A DNA stretch of 64,000 nucleotides, from positions 1-64,000 of the forward strand of contig NZ_SMDS01000010.1 in NCBI RefSeq assembly GCF_013753875.1, given 5' to 3'. Of this stretch, positions 1 to 9,581 are shown one piece after another. The notes under the pieces were generated by a model. That model was not told the origin of the DNA. It was given only the letters and a program-made list of their open reading frames with translations, and made no database searches. Numbering within the stretch: position 1 is the stretch's first letter; every line of letters begins with the position of its first letter. A program made the translations under genes and the position numbers. The DNA is from Candidatus Pantoea persica (lineage in GTDB: Bacteria > Pseudomonadota > Gammaproteobacteria > Enterobacterales > Enterobacteriaceae).

Positions 1-2
1 AA

Positions 3-92
3 CTGATTGACGCAACCCTGGAGACCATCAACGAAGTGGGGATCAACGACGCTACCATCGCGCAGATTGCGCGGCGCACGGGAGTCTCATCA
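3..92 (+). pseudogene. betI: betI remnant (TetR-family choline regulator), internal fragment
   Basis: Frame 3 from base 3 reads [20 protein letters not shown] followed by [10 protein letters not shown], the start of the helix-turn-helix domain of BetI, the TetR-type repressor of glycine-betaine synthesis from choline. The beginning lies outside the window. After codon 30 or so the match stops abruptly near base 92, where the sequence becomes the 3' end of ynfA on the opposite strand. The gene has therefore lost about 85 percent of its length. Identification rests on the recognisable BetI wording around the recognition helix; another close TetR regulator is possible. Confidence 0.7.
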
Positions 93-252
93 GCATGCCG
101 CAAAAGGCCACCAGCGCTCCGCTCCAGTCCCAGATGCTCAGCCTGACGCCATCTACCAGCCGCAGCCAGGGCAGAAAGCAGCCGACGATCTCCGCCACGG
201 CGGTCAGAAAAAAGAGCAACGAGGTTTTGCTCAGTACGACATCCTCACAGTA
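52..252 (-). pseudogene. ynfA: ynfA (small membrane protein) with internal deletion
   Basis: On the minus strand a short frame reads [20 protein letters not shown], the first transmembrane segment of the UPF0060/YnfA inner-membrane protein, and passes directly into [20 protein letters not shown] plus CGMLM, its last segment. The two middle membrane helices (about 45 residues of a roughly 108-residue protein) are missing, no ATG is present at the usual place, and the C-terminus runs into the betI fragment before stopping. It lies beside ynfB as in E. coli, which supports the name. Confidence 0.75.
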
Positions 253-368
253 AGGTAAACAGGCGGCTTACATCTGGTGAGCAAATTAAGCGCGATGATA
301 TACTAACCCGCGTCCGACGTAATCCTTCCCCATCGTCACGCGCCGGACGTCAACCGAAGGAAAATACA

Positions 369-644
369 ATGAAAAGCTTATTTCCGACCCTGATCGCCGC
401 GCTGCTGACCGGCAGCGTTCGCGCCGCCAGCAACGAAGCGGCGCGTCAGAGTAAAGAGCAGTGGAATGACACGCGCAACCTGCGCAACAAGGTGAATACC
501 CGCGTAGAGAAAGAGTTCGACAAGGCAGACCGCGCGTTCGACACCCGCGACGCCTGCGAGAAGAGCTACAACGTTAACGCCTACTGGGAGCCGAACACCC
601 TGCGCTGCCTGGATCGCCGCACCGGCCGCCCGGTAGCCCTCTGA
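369..644 (+). CDS. ynfB: YnfB, DUF1283 periplasmic protein, shortened
   Basis: The frame encodes 91 residues: an N-terminal signal peptide ([19 protein letters not shown], cleavage expected after the second Ala) and a body with [35 protein letters not shown] and [20 protein letters not shown], diagnostic of UPF0482/YnfB. E. coli YnfB has about 113 residues; here some 20 residues between the signal peptide and the conserved core appear deleted in frame, so the protein may still be exported. The ATG is preceded by GAAGGAAA at a good distance. Function in the family is unknown. It follows the ynfA remnant, as in E. coli. Confidence 0.75.
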   Translation: MKSLFPTLIAALLTGSVRAASNEAARQSKEQWNDTRNLRNKVNTRVEKEFDKADRAFDTRDACEKSYNVNAYWEPNTLRCLDRRTGRPVAL

Positions 645-729
645 TTGTTAGCGGGCTGCTATAGTCAGTAAGGTTCAATAAGGTTCAATAAGCAAGGTTA
701 TGGGTCACTGCAATGACACGCAGAAAATT

Positions 730-955
730 GTCTATAAACGTGTGGCACGCGGCGACGAAAGCAGCGTGCCAGACAGCGCGGGCAGCTCGCAGGACGCCCC
801 CGCCGCCCTTTTTGCCCGCCCGCTGTTCCCCGCGCTAGTCAGCGGCCAGCTGAACTGCTCTACCAGCCAGGCACCGGTGAGCGGACCGATAATCGCCGCC
901 ATTTCGCTGATCGGTCAGGGCATCGGCGCGCTGCCCGCCATCACTGCGGTGTTTA
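730..955 (-). pseudogene. possible MFS efflux permease scrap
   Basis: The minus strand contains the phrase ISEMAAIIGPLTGAWLVEQF SWP, reminiscent of the GP.lGGwL...sWR segment at the end of helix 5 in drug:H+ antiporters of the major facilitator superfamily. It is flanked by stops and nothing longer aligns by eye. The overlapping plus-strand frame (700..960) gives no recognisable protein. This is a weak call; the stretch could simply be non-coding. Confidence 0.25.
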
Positions 956-1114
956 TCTGACGGTCGCTACAGCGACGAGATTTCCTAGGACTATATCGCC
1001 GACTATCTCAGATCCGGTCGTACCCGCCGCCGCCTGAATCCCTGACGGGCCAGCGGCGTCTGCCTGACCAGCGCTGCGGTCCGCGTCGCAGAGGGCGCGG
1101 GCCGGCAGCAAGAC

Positions 1115-1590
1115 CTAATGCGCCAGGCGCGTCTTGTAAGCCGCGCCGTCAGATTTCTGGCCGCCCGCCGTTTTGCCCTGCGGCACGTCGTGGCCTGCCG
1201 CTTCAGCGCCTCCGGCACCGCCTCTGCCTGCGGCCACTACGCTGCCGAACATCACCAGCATCGCGCGCCCCAGCACCGGCGGCGGGATCTGCTGCATCAG
1301 CGCGCCCAATATGGGGAACAGCCCCAGTAGCGCCAGCATGACGCCAATTACCATCCCGACATAGCGGCTCGCCACGCCGGTCATCTGAATGACGCCGTTG
1401 TTCTGGGCAAAGGTGGTGTTGGGAAAGGCGGAAAAGATCGCCGTCAGCAGGCAGCTGATGCCGCCCTGCAGGCGACGCTGAAACTAAGGCCCGCTAATCG
1501 GCTGCTGCGACAGCAGGCAGTTAGCGGTGATATCGCCCGCCGTCTCGATCACGGAGATCTCTGACACCAGTGCGATCGGCAGGAAGGCAG
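1115..1590 (-). pseudogene. NCS2-family xanthine/uracil permease remnant
   Basis: Reading leftward, one frame gives SEISVIETAGDITANCLLSQ QPISGP, a TAG stop, then LQGGISCLLTAIFSAFPNTT FAQNNGVIQMTGVASRYVGM and helix-rich sequence ending VLGRAMLVMFGSVVAAG. These are the conserved second half of nucleobase:cation symporter-2 proteins (XanP/UacT type), including the QNNGVI signature near the substrate site. N-terminal half, C-terminus and one internal codon are lost, so it cannot make a permease. It stands just downstream of mlc on the same strand. Which substrate it carried (xanthine, urate or uracil) cannot be told. Confidence 0.7.
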
Positions 1591-1618
1591 CTTACGTTAG
1601 CGCAAGGTTCAGTCATGC

Positions 1619-2824
1619 TTATCCTTGCAGCAGATAGCCGCTGTAGAGCGCGTCTTTGATCAGCGCCGCCGCGCCCAGCGTGCCGGGCTCGTTGAATTCC
1701 GTCGGCGTCAGCTCTAGGGCGTCGCTGTAGGCGGGCAGCGCCTGCTGGCGAATGGTGCTGCGCACGGCGGGATAAAGCACGTCGGCCGCTTGGTTGAGCG
1801 GTGAACCGATCAGGATGCGCTGCGGATTAAAGAGATTCACCATCATCGCCAGCATACGCCCCACGTGTTCTCCGACGCCCGCAATCGCGTCGCGCGCCAG
1901 CCGCTCGCCCTGCTGAGCGGCGAGGCAGAGCGACGCCAGCGTCAGCGGCTGCTGGTGCAGTATGCTTTCCGGCCGCGTCTCCAGCCGCCGCGCAGCCAGC
2001 GCCAGCAGGCTGCCCGTGCTGGCGACAGTTTCCAGACAGCCGTGATTGCCGCAGTAGCACTGCTGGCCGTAGGGATCGATCTGGGTATGGCCAATCGCCA
2101 CCAGCGCGCGGCCGTTTTTATGCAGCAGCTGACCGCCGCTGATCACGCCCGCACCGACGGTTTCGTCAATCACGATTTGAATGACATCCTGCGCGCCGCG
2201 CGCCGCGCCGAACAGCGACTCTGCCAGCGTCCAGGCGGAAATGTCGTGCTGAACAAAAACCGGCAGGCCGGTGCGCTGTGCCAGCGTGTCACCCAGCGGC
2301 ATATTCTCTACGCGGTAACTGGGCAGCCGGTGAACCACCCCCGAGGCGGCGTTAATCAGGCCGGGCAGCGTGATGGCGATGGCCATCAGCCGCTCCAGCC
2401 TGCGCTGATGGCGAATAAAAAAAGCGTCGACTTCATCCACCAGCGTGGTAAGCAGCGGCTGCTGCGCTTTGTCGAGCAGCGGCAGCCGCTCCTCCACCAG
2501 TGCACGGCTGCTGAGATCGCGCAGCGTCAGGGTCAGCGCGCCCTGGTGCAGCCGCACTGCGAGATAGTGCCAGGCGAGGGTGTCGAGGATCAGACCGATT
2601 GCCGGCCGTCCGCGTGAGCCCGGCTCCTGAAATTCCGTCTCCTGCACCAGATGCGCATCCAGCATCTCGCGTACGATTTTGGTGATGCTGGCGGGTGCCA
2701 GCTGCGCCAAGCGGGAAAGTTCGATACGCGATACGGGACCGTGAAGATCGATCAGGCGATAGACCACGCCTGCGTTAGTCTGTTTGATTTGGTCAATATG
2801 GCCAGGCTGAGTGTCTAGATTCAC
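1619..2824 (-). CDS. mlc: Mlc, ROK-family glucose-responsive transcriptional repressor
   Basis: The 401-residue product matches Mlc/DgsA over its whole length (family about 406). Residues 1-80 hold the winged helix-turn-helix (GHIDQIKQTNAGVVYRLID, RLAQLAPASITKIVREML); the rest is a ROK sugar-kinase-like fold with the zinc motif CYCGNHGCLE and DETVGAGVISGG. Mlc represses ptsG, ptsHI, malT and manXYZ, and is inactivated when unphosphorylated EIICB-Glc sequesters it at the membrane. Translation probably begins at a GTG, with a GGGAGCAGGG ribosome site upstream. It is intact although surrounded by remnants, which suggests PTS control is still under selection. Confidence 0.93.
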   Translation of the reverse strand: MNLDTQPGHIDQIKQTNAGVVYRLIDLHGPVSRIELSRLAQLAPASITKIVREMLDAHLVQETEFQEPGSRGRPAIGLILDTLAWHYLAVRLHQGALTLTLRDLSSRALVEERLPLLDKAQQPLLTTLVDEVDAFFIRHQRRLERLMAIAITLPGLINAASGVVHRLPSYRVENMPLGDTLAQRTGLPVFVQHDISAWTLAESLFGAARGAQDVIQIVIDETVGAGVISGGQLLHKNGRALVAIGHTQIDPYGQQCYCGNHGCLETVASTGSLLALAARRLETRPESILHQQPLTLASLCLAAQQGERLARDAIAGVGEHVGRMLAMMVNLFNPQRILIGSPLNQAADVLYPAVRSTIRQQALPAYSDALELTPTEFNEPGTLGAAALIKDALYSGYLLQG

Positions 2825-2959
2825 GCCCTGCTCCCGGTTATTTTCGCGCGTCTAAATAAACAGCGGATATGGTGATGCAGTTTGTGGCTGGGCGTCAAAT
2901 ATTTGATTTGAAATGTGATTTACAGCACATAAAAAAGGCTCTTTGGTCACGCTTTGCCC

Positions 2960-3145
2960 TTATTTTTCCGCTGTGGGCTGCAATAGCTGCATCATATTGC
3001 GCATCTGCATCGACGGTTCTCGCTCGCCGGACCAGACCAGCCACACTTCCGACTGCGCATCCGCTTCCTCCAGGGGCAGCCACACCACATCCGCCAGCCC
3101 CAGCTGGCAGCTAAACGGCAATATGTTGTGATTTTTCAGCGGCAA
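2960..3145 (-). pseudogene. LysR-family regulator, C-terminal remnant (ynfL position)
   Basis: An isolated minus-strand frame ends LADVVWLPLEEADAQSEVWL VWSGEREPSMQMRNMMQLLQ, which looks like the last 50-60 residues of a LysR effector-binding domain (the x-VWLVW-...-R-M-..L pattern of the final strands and helix). No helix-turn-helix or remainder of the domain precedes it; the upstream side runs into the promoter of the intact LysR gene at 3247. In E. coli the LysR gene ynfL sits in this position beside mlc, so this is probably its relic, though I cannot prove the orthology. Confidence 0.5.
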
Positions 3146-3246
3146 AGCGCAGGAACCGGTTTTTGTTAAATTTATTTTGCAGCAAAGTTAACAAATTCGG
3201 GCTTTACTGGTTGATGTAACGGGGCAAAACTCATTAAGTTTGCACT

Positions 3247-4167
3247 ATGGACAAAAATATCCTTTTCAATCAGCGCATTCGTCTGCGCCATTTACATACC
3301 TTTGTTGCGGTGGCGCAACAGGGCACGCTGGGTCGCGCCGCTGAAACCCTCGGCCTCTCCCAGCCCGCCCTGTCGAAAACCCTTAACGAGCTGGAAGAGC
3401 TGGCCGGCGCCCGGCTTTTCGAGCGTGGCCGCCTTGGCGCCCAGCTCACCACCATGGGCGAGCAGTTTCTGATTCACGCCGTGAAGGTGCTCGATGCGCT
3501 CAATCATGCGGGTCAGAGCTTTAACCTGCCCAGCTCCACCCGACCGATGGTCATCCGTCTGGGGGCGCTGACCACCGCGGCGATGGGCATGCTGCCGCAA
3601 ATCCTTGACCGCTTTCATCAGCAGCAGCCGCATACCACGGTGCAGGTCGCAACACTGCACAACAACGTGCTGCTGGCGGGGCTGCGCGCCGGGGAATTCG
3701 ATTTCGGCATCGGACGTATGGCCGACAGCGAAATGATGGCGGGCCTAACCTATGAACTGCTTTTTTTAGAGTCTCTGAGGCTGGTGGTGCGGCCGGAGCA
3801 TCCGCTTTTGAGTGACAACGTCACGCTTTCCCGCGCCATGCAGTGGCCTGTGGTGATTTCGCCCGAATGTACCGCGCCGCGCCGCATTGCGCAGCAGATG
3901 CTGGATGAGCAAGGCTGCCGTCTGCCCAGCAACTGCGTCGAAACCTCCTCTACCTCGCTGGCGCGTCAGCTGGCGCTGCGCTACGACTATGTGTGGTTTG
4001 TGCCTTCCGGCGCCATTAAAGAAGATCTAGCGCACAATGCGGTTTGCGCCCTGCCCATAAGCTCTTCCGGCCCCGGCGAGCCGGTGGGAATTATTACCCG
4101 CACCGGCACGACCCTGAGCCTGAGCACCGAGATCCTGATGGCCACCATCCGCAAGGCGCTAGGCTAA
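3247..4167 (+). CDS. LysR-family regulator, PcaQ-like
   Basis: A complete 306-residue LysR protein. Residues 12-70 form the winged helix-turn-helix (RLRHLHTFVAVAQQGTLGRA, LSQPALSKTLNELEELAG); residues 90-300 form the substrate-binding-like sensor domain (RLGALTTAAMGMLPQILDRF). Wording is closest to PcaQ, which activates beta-ketoadipate (protocatechuate) genes in other proteobacteria. No pca genes are nearby, so target and ligand are unknown. The start ATG lacks a strong Shine-Dalgarno sequence. The gene is clean while neighbours on both sides are broken, so it may be retained for a purpose. Confidence 0.85.
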   Translation: MDKNILFNQRIRLRHLHTFVAVAQQGTLGRAAETLGLSQPALSKTLNELEELAGARLFERGRLGAQLTTMGEQFLIHAVKVLDALNHAGQSFNLPSSTRPMVIRLGALTTAAMGMLPQILDRFHQQQPHTTVQVATLHNNVLLAGLRAGEFDFGIGRMADSEMMAGLTYELLFLESLRLVVRPEHPLLSDNVTLSRAMQWPVVISPECTAPRRIAQQMLDEQGCRLPSNCVETSSTSLARQLALRYDYVWFVPSGAIKEDLAHNAVCALPISSSGPGEPVGIITRTGTTLSLSTEILMATIRKALG

Positions 4168-4346
4168 CGACTGCGCTTGGCGTGGCGTTCGCGGTTATTT
4201 AACAAATTCTCTTCAGCGGCGAGCTCTTCCGTCCGACGCGGCGCTTTGCCCGACGGTGATTTCAGCCATAGCGTGCTGGCACTGTCTTTTAATGGTGTGA
4301 CATCACCCATGGCATCCCGAAACAGGTCTTCATCGTCTAGGTTCAT
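4164..4346 (-). pseudogene. smrA: smrA (Smr-domain DNA endonuclease) collapsed by internal deletion
   Basis: The 60-codon frame joins the SmrA N-terminus (MNLDDEDLFRDAMGDVTPLK, then APRRTEEL) directly to its very C-terminus (RERHAKRSR). E. coli SmrA is about 187 residues; the whole catalytic Smr domain (about 125 residues, with HGKG motif) is gone, but the frame is preserved. The small product would have no nuclease. In E. coli smrA also lies near fnr and uspE, which supports the identification. Its stop overlaps the end of the convergent LysR gene by a few bases. Confidence 0.85.
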
Positions 4347-4493
4347 GGAATTTTCTCACGCCGGTTAAACAGGACTGGAGATCAATTTAGCCTCTCCAGA
4401 TGCAATAACGCCATCCCGTGCCCGCTCTGACATCCCTATACTTTTAAGCCTAAAGCTGCTCGGATGAGTTCTCTTCAGCGCGAAAAATGTTAA

Positions 4494-4954
4494 AATTGTC
4501 AGCTGTGCATTCCCTTCACTCTGAACGAACATGAGCTGGATCAGCTCGACAATATTATCGAGCGTAAAAAAACCGATCCAGAAAGGCCAGACGCTGTTCA
4601 AGGCGGGCGACGATCTGCGGTCGCTTTATGCTATCCGCTCTGGCACCATCAAAAGCTATACCATCACCGAACAGGGCGACGAACAGATACCGGCTTCCAT
4701 CCAAGAAAAACGCCGAAGAGCGCCTCGCCGCCTTTATCTGGAATCTCTATCGCCGCTTCGGTCAGCGCGAGTTCCGCCTCACCATGACGCGTGGCGATAT
4801 CGGCAACTATCTGGGATTAACGGTCGAAACCATCAGCCGACTGCTGGGCCGCTTTCAAAAATCGGGCGTGCTGGCGGTGAAAGGCAAATATATCACCATT
4901 GAAAACCACGACATGCTGGCCGATCTGGCGGGTCAGAGCGTTCAGGCTGCTTAA
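4494..4954 (+). pseudogene. fnr: fnr, oxygen-sensing anaerobic regulator, inactivated
   Basis: FNR sequence is spread over three frames. First [24 protein letters not shown]; then, after an A6 run expanded to A7 (near 4565-4571), [29 protein letters not shown]; a one-base loss follows near 4688; then about 70 residues are missing and [20 protein letters not shown] leads through the intact helix-turn-helix ([20 protein letters not shown]) to a normal C-terminus. The first 25 or so residues are absent, an in-frame TAA precedes the fragment, and three of the four iron-sulfur cysteines (20, 23, 122 in E. coli) lie in lost parts. Oxygen sensing is certainly abolished. Confidence 0.95.
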
Positions 4955-4971
4955 ATAATTGGCAACCTAAT

Positions 4972-5015
4972 GGTTAGCATTGCAGGTATACACCCTTCTC
5001 TCTGCAATGCTAACC
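4972..5015. repeat. perfect 14-bp inverted repeat between fnr remnant and uspE
   Basis: GGTTAGCATTGCAG (4972-4985) and its exact reverse complement CTGCAATGCTAACC (5002-5015) flank a 16-base spacer. No run of T follows on either strand, so it is not an ordinary rho-independent terminator. It lies 17 bases past the fnr stop and about 110 bases before uspE. It may be a stable mRNA 3' hairpin, a dispersed repeat unit or a protein site; the sequence alone does not decide. Confidence 0.8.
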
Positions 5016-5127
5016 GGCCCACGCCTTTTGTTAGTTTGTTGATCCCGCTACAACTTTTCCGCTTCTTCCCGCCCTTAACTTGGGTTATCTTTAAACCAGT
5101 TCGCGTTGGTTTAAGGAGTAATTCCCT

Positions 5128-6084
5128 ATGTCCCGCTACAAAAATATACTGGTCGCCATCGACTCTCAGCAAGACGATCAACCCGCGCTGCGACGTGCGG
5201 TTTACCTCAATCAGCGTATCGGCGGCAAAATCAAAGCCTATCTGCCGATCTACGACTTCTCCTATGAGATGACGACCCTGCTTTCCCCTGACGAGCGCGC
5301 CTCCATGCGTCAGGGCGTCATCAGCCAGCGCACCGAATGGATCCGCGAGCAGGCGCGCGCCTATCTGGAAGCGGGCGTGGAGATCGAAATCAAGGTGGTG
5401 TGGCACAACCGCCCTTACGAGGCGATTATTCAGGAAGTGCTGACGCACGGGCACGACCTGGTGCTGAAAATGGCGCACCAGCACGATCGGCTGGAGGCGG
5501 TGATTTTCACCCCGACCGACTGGCATCTGCTGCGCAAATGCCCCTGCCCGATCTGGATGGTAAAAGACCAGCCCTGGCCGGAGGGCGGCAAAGCGGTGGT
5601 AGCCGTTAACCTCGCCAGCGAAGAGCCACATCATGACGCGCTCAACCAGAAGCTGATCCGCGAAACCACGCTTCTGGCGGAGATGGTGAACCATACCAAA
5701 GTGCACCTAGTAGGCGCCTATCCCATCACGACAATTAATATCGCCATTGAACTGCCCGATTTCGACCCCAGCGTCTATAATGACGCTATCCGCGGCCAGC
5801 ACTTGGTGGCTATGAAAGCGCTGCGCCAGAAGTTTTCCATCGGCGAAGAGTTTACCCACGTGGCGAAGGGCCTGCCTGAAGAGGTGATCCCCGATATCGC
5901 CAGCCAGCTCAGCGCCGGTATCGTGGTGCTGGGCACCATCGGCCGCACCGGCTTGTCTGCTGCGTTTCTCGGCAATACAGCGGAACAGGTTATCGATCAT
6001 CTACGCTGCGATCTGCTGGCGATTAAGCCCGACGATTTTCAATCGCCTGTCTCGCTGGACGATGATGACGAAGAGGATGATTGA
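5128..6084 (+). CDS. uspE: UspE, tandem universal stress protein
   Basis: The 318-residue product carries two Usp domains: residues 1-150 begin [17 protein letters not shown] and residues 155-310 begin [11 protein letters not shown] and contain the nucleotide-loop-like stretch [21 protein letters not shown]. coli UspE has 316 residues and acts in cytoplasmic stress tolerance, motility and aggregation. The end is acidic (DDDDEEDD). AAGGAGTAATTCCCT gives a strong ribosome site before the ATG. In E. coli uspE lies downstream of fnr; here the regulator upstream is dead but uspE is untouched. Confidence 0.95.
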   Translation: MSRYKNILVAIDSQQDDQPALRRAVYLNQRIGGKIKAYLPIYDFSYEMTTLLSPDERASMRQGVISQRTEWIREQARAYLEAGVEIEIKVVWHNRPYEAIIQEVLTHGHDLVLKMAHQHDRLEAVIFTPTDWHLLRKCPCPIWMVKDQPWPEGGKAVVAVNLASEEPHHDALNQKLIRETTLLAEMVNHTKVHLVGAYPITTINIAIELPDFDPSVYNDAIRGQHLVAMKALRQKFSIGEEFTHVAKGLPEEVIPDIASQLSAGIVVLGTIGRTGLSAAFLGNTAEQVIDHLRCDLLAIKPDDFQSPVSLDDDDEEDD

Positions 6085-6093
6085 TCCTGCAGT

Positions 6094-6124
6094 AGAAAAA
6101 AAGGGCGGCCCGCCCGGCCGCCCT
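6094..6124 (-). terminator. rho-independent terminator of pntAB
   Basis: AGGGCGGCC (6102-6110) pairs with GGCCGCCCT (6116-6124) around a five-base loop. On the minus strand the hairpin is followed by seven U, so it ends the pntA-pntB transcript; on the plus strand the T tract is poor, so it would stop uspE transcription only weakly. Confidence 0.85.
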
Positions 6125-6129
6125 CTTCG

Positions 6130-7518
6130 TTACAGCGCTTTGAGGATGCCCTCAACGCTGGCTTTCGCATCGCCAAACAGCATCTGCGTATTTTCTTTGA
6201 AGAACAGCGGGTTTTGCACGCCCGCATAGCCAGTGTTCATTGAGCGTTTGAACACGATGACATTCTGCGCCTTCCACACCTCCAGTACCGGCATCCCTGC
6301 GATAGGGCTGCGCGGATCGTCCTGCGCCGCCGGGTTAACGGTGTCATTGGCGCCGATAACCAGCACAGTATCGGTGTCGGCGAAATCATCGTTGATCTCA
6401 TCCATCTCCAGCACCACGTCATAGGGCACCTTCGCCTCCGCCAGCAGCACGTTCATGTGCCCAGGCAGACGGCCAGCGACCGGGTGAATGCCGAAGCGCA
6501 CTTTAACGCCGCGCGCGCGCAGCTTATCTGTGATCTCCGCCACCGGATACTGCGCCTGCGCCACTGCCATGCCGTAGCCCGGGGTGATGATCACCGAGGA
6601 GGAGTGCTTTAGCAGCTCGGCCGTCTCTTCTACGCTGATTTCCCGATGCTCGCCCGCCTCTTCGCTTTCGCCGCCCGCGCTGCTATCGGTGCCAAAGCCG
6701 CCGGCGATGACGCTGATAAAGGAGCGGTTCATCGCCTTACACATAATGTAAGAGAGGATGGCGCCCGACGATCCCACCAGCGCGCCGGTAACGATCAGCA
6801 GGTCGTTGCTCAGCATAAAGCCCGCCGCCGCCGCCGCCCAGCCGGAGTAGGAGTTAAGCATCGATACTACCACCGGCATATCTGCGCCGCCGATAGATGC
6901 CACCAGATGCCAGCCGAAGGCGAGCGCGATTAGCGTCATCAGCAGCAGTGCGAACACCTGCACGCCGGTGCTGTCGGTGCGCACAAACCACAGCAGCAGT
7001 AGAAACGAGACCACCAGCGCCAGCAGATTAAGCTTGTGACGATGTGGCAGCATCAGCGGGCGCGACGAAATCTTGCCGCGTAGCTTGCCGAAGGCCACCA
7101 CCGAACCGGTAAAGGTCACCAAGCCGATAAAGATGCCGAGGAACACCTCGGTGAGATGGATATTTTCCAGCACCGTCGGCAGGCCCGGCGCATGATCGAT
7201 GTAGCTGTTGAAACCTACCAGCACTGCAGCCAGACCGACGAAGCTGTGCAGGATGGCCACCAGCTCAGGCATTTCGGTCATTTCGACCTTTTTCGCCAGA
7301 CGCAAGCCAATCGCGCCGCCGATCACCATCGCCAGCAGAATCCAAACGACGTTGCCGCTGTCGGGGCCGAAAATGGTGGCCAGCAGCGCGATCGCCATAC
7401 CGCTGATGCCGAAGGTATTACCTTGTTTCGAGGTCTCATGTTTCGACAGCCCCGCCAAGCTGAAGATAAAGAGAATTGCGGCAACAATATATGCTGCAGT
7501 GACTAATCCGCCAGACAT
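6130..7518 (-). CDS. pntB: PntB, proton-translocating NAD(P) transhydrogenase beta subunit
   Basis: A full-length 462-residue beta subunit. Residues 1-260 form about nine membrane helices ([60 protein letters not shown]); residues 290-462 form the NADP-binding domain III with [34 protein letters not shown] and [14 protein letters not shown]. With PntA it reduces NADP+ with NADH using the proton gradient. The start is 3 bases after the pntA stop, so the two are cotranslated. No lesion is visible. Confidence 0.97.
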   Translation of the reverse strand: MSGGLVTAAYIVAAILFIFSLAGLSKHETSKQGNTFGISGMAIALLATIFGPDSGNVVWILLAMVIGGAIGLRLAKKVEMTEMPELVAILHSFVGLAAVLVGFNSYIDHAPGLPTVLENIHLTEVFLGIFIGLVTFTGSVVAFGKLRGKISSRPLMLPHRHKLNLLALVVSFLLLLWFVRTDSTGVQVFALLLMTLIALAFGWHLVASIGGADMPVVVSMLNSYSGWAAAAAGFMLSNDLLIVTGALVGSSGAILSYIMCKAMNRSFISVIAGGFGTDSSAGGESEEAGEHREISVEETAELLKHSSSVIITPGYGMAVAQAQYPVAEITDKLRARGVKVRFGIHPVAGRLPGHMNVLLAEAKVPYDVVLEMDEINDDFADTDTVLVIGANDTVNPAAQDDPRSPIAGMPVLEVWKAQNVIVFKRSMNTGYAGVQNPLFFKENTQMLFGDAKASVEGILKAL

Positions 7519-7521
7519 CTG

Positions 7522-9054
7522 TTACCCCTTACGAAACATTTTCAGCATGCGCTGGGTGACAGTGAAGCCACCGAAAATATTGATGCTGGCAATCAGCACC
7601 GCGATAAATGAAATAAATGTGACCCAGTCGCCGTGCCCCATCTGCAGCACCGCGCCGATGACGATAATGCCGGAGATAGCGTTGGTGACCGACATCAGCG
7701 GCGTATGCAGCGCGTGGCTGACGTTCCAGACCACGTAGTAGCCGACCACGCAGGAGAGCGCGAATACGGTGAAGTGAGACAGGAACTCCGCCGGCGAGAC
7801 GTTAGCCAGGCAGGCGAACAGCATCACCGCCAGCGCCAGCAGCAGGTATTTGCACCAGGTCGGCGCGGGTTTCGCCGCCTCTTTTACCACGGGCTGCGCG
7901 GCAGCGGCGGCGGCTTTCGGCGCGGCAGAAACCTGAATCGGCGGCGCCGGCCAGGTGATTTCGCCGTCGCGGATCACCGTGACGCCGCGCACCACCACGT
8001 CGTCGAAATCGATGGTGATGTCGCCGTTCTTCTCTTTGCACAGCAGCTTCATTAGGTTCACCAAGTTGGTGCCGTAAAGCTGGGAGGATTGGGTCGGCAG
8101 ACGGCTGGGCAGATCGGTATAGCCGATGATCTTCACGCCGTTATCGGTCACGGTGACGCGATCGGCCACGGTCAGCTCGCAGTTGCCACCGGTTTGCGCC
8201 GCTAGGTCGACGATCACGCTGCCAGGCTTCATGCTCGCCACCATCTCGGCGGTAATCAGCTTCGGCGCCGGCTTGCCGGGGATCAGCGCGGTAGTGACGA
8301 TGATATCCACCTCTTTCGCCTGCGCGTCGAACAGCGCCATCTCCGCTTTGATAAAGGCCTCGGACATCACCTTCGCGTAGCCGTCGCCGCTGCCCGCATT
8401 CTCGTCAAAGTCCAGCTCCAGGAACTCGGCGCCCATGCTCTGCACCTGCTCTTTGACCTCCGGGCGGGTATCGAAGGCGCGCACGATGGCACCCAGGCTG
8501 CTCGCCGCACCGATGGCCGCCAGACCGGCAACGCCTGCGCCGATCACCATCACCTTCGCCGGCGGCACTTTGCCCGCAGCGGTGATCTGTCCGGTAAAGA
8601 AACGGCCAAACTCGTGGGCGGCCTCAACAATGGCGCGATAGCCGGCGATATTGGCCATCGAGCTGAGGGCGTCCATCGACTGCGCGCGCGAGATGCGCGG
8701 CACGGCGTCCATCGCCATCACGGTAACCTGACGCGCGGCCAGCTTCTCCAGCAGCGCAGCGTTTTGCGCGGGCCAGATAAAGCTCACCAGCGTGCTGCCG
8801 GCGCGCATCAGAGCGATCTCCTCTTCGTCGGGTGCGTTGACCTTCATGACGATGTCGCTCTGCCAGACCTGCTGGCTGTCGCTGAGGCTGGCGCCGACGG
8901 CGACAAAACTTTCGTCATCGAAGCTGGCACCTTTGCCCGCGTCATGCTCAACGGTCACTCTAAAACCCTGTTTGATTAGCTGCTCGACGGTCTTGGGCGT
9001 CGCGGCGACGCGCGTCTCGTTGGGCAATCGCTCTTTGGGTATTCCAATTAACAT
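7522..9054 (-). CDS. pntA: PntA, NAD(P) transhydrogenase alpha subunit
   Basis: The 510-residue protein starts [20 protein letters not shown]; the ATG at 9054 is chosen over an upstream in-frame ATG because it matches the family start and follows AAGGGAAGA. The NAD-binding domain I contains [20 protein letters not shown] and [20 protein letters not shown] text; after an Ala-rich linker (about 385-410) come four membrane helices ending [16 protein letters not shown]. PntA binds NAD(H) and passes hydride to NADP on PntB. Complete and in operon with pntB; the divergent neighbour is ydgH. Confidence 0.97.
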   Translation of the reverse strand: MLIGIPKERLPNETRVAATPKTVEQLIKQGFRVTVEHDAGKGASFDDESFVAVGASLSDSQQVWQSDIVMKVNAPDEEEIALMRAGSTLVSFIWPAQNAALLEKLAARQVTVMAMDAVPRISRAQSMDALSSMANIAGYRAIVEAAHEFGRFFTGQITAAGKVPPAKVMVIGAGVAGLAAIGAASSLGAIVRAFDTRPEVKEQVQSMGAEFLELDFDENAGSGDGYAKVMSEAFIKAEMALFDAQAKEVDIIVTTALIPGKPAPKLITAEMVASMKPGSVIVDLAAQTGGNCELTVADRVTVTDNGVKIIGYTDLPSRLPTQSSQLYGTNLVNLMKLLCKEKNGDITIDFDDVVVRGVTVIRDGEITWPAPPIQVSAAPKAAAAAAQPVVKEAAKPAPTWCKYLLLALAVMLFACLANVSPAEFLSHFTVFALSCVVGYYVVWNVSHALHTPLMSVTNAISGIIVIGAVLQMGHGDWVTFISFIAVLIASINIFGGFTVTQRMLKMFRKG

Positions 9055-9581
9055 ATTCTTCCCTTTCATCGGTTAAGGATGATGGCCTGTCGACTGCATA
9101 ACGGCACAGCGCCCCAAACAGGATTTCAGGCGCTTATGAACGAAATGCACTTTTATCAAAGTATTTATAACCTACTGAAAATATGAACAGCGATCTACAG
9201 TCAGAACCTCTGCTTATGACATTCATGCGATTATTCAGCGTCAAATAACAAAAGCCGCGCGATATTAGAAATATCATGCGATATTCCGCTGGGTAGCATC
9301 GTATCACGGCGCATATCCTGTCAACAAAGACCTTTATTTAACAATAGATTAACTATTTAACACTAAGAGTGACCAGATTTACAGATAACGCTTATAAATA
9401 AACAGCTTAGCAAATGCGTATGACGCCGTAATGAATTTCGCTGTCAATTTCCAGCGTTTTGTCGCATAAATTTGCTGCGACAGCCTGTTTATAACAGGCA
9501 ATAATCAGCGGCTAATCTGTTATACATCAAGAGTCCAGCACGTTTTCGTACTCATTTTGCGTAAGGCGAAGGATCATTTTT
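9055..9581. promoter_or_regulatory. AT-rich divergent control region between pntA and ydgH
   Basis: This 527-base stretch has no credible reading frame and is much richer in A and T than the genes beside it. It must hold the promoters of pntAB (leftward) and ydgH (rightward). Visible structure includes GCCTGTT-TAT-AACAGGC (9483-9499), a short perfect palindrome about 80 bases before ydgH, and two nearby copies of GCGATATT around 9260-9285. I cannot assign a regulator. No tRNA or small-RNA gene is recognisable. Confidence 0.5.

Noticed and set aside
700-960. 86-residue plus-strand protein
   Set aside because: No family similarity and no ribosome site; the opposite strand carries an MFS-like phrase instead.
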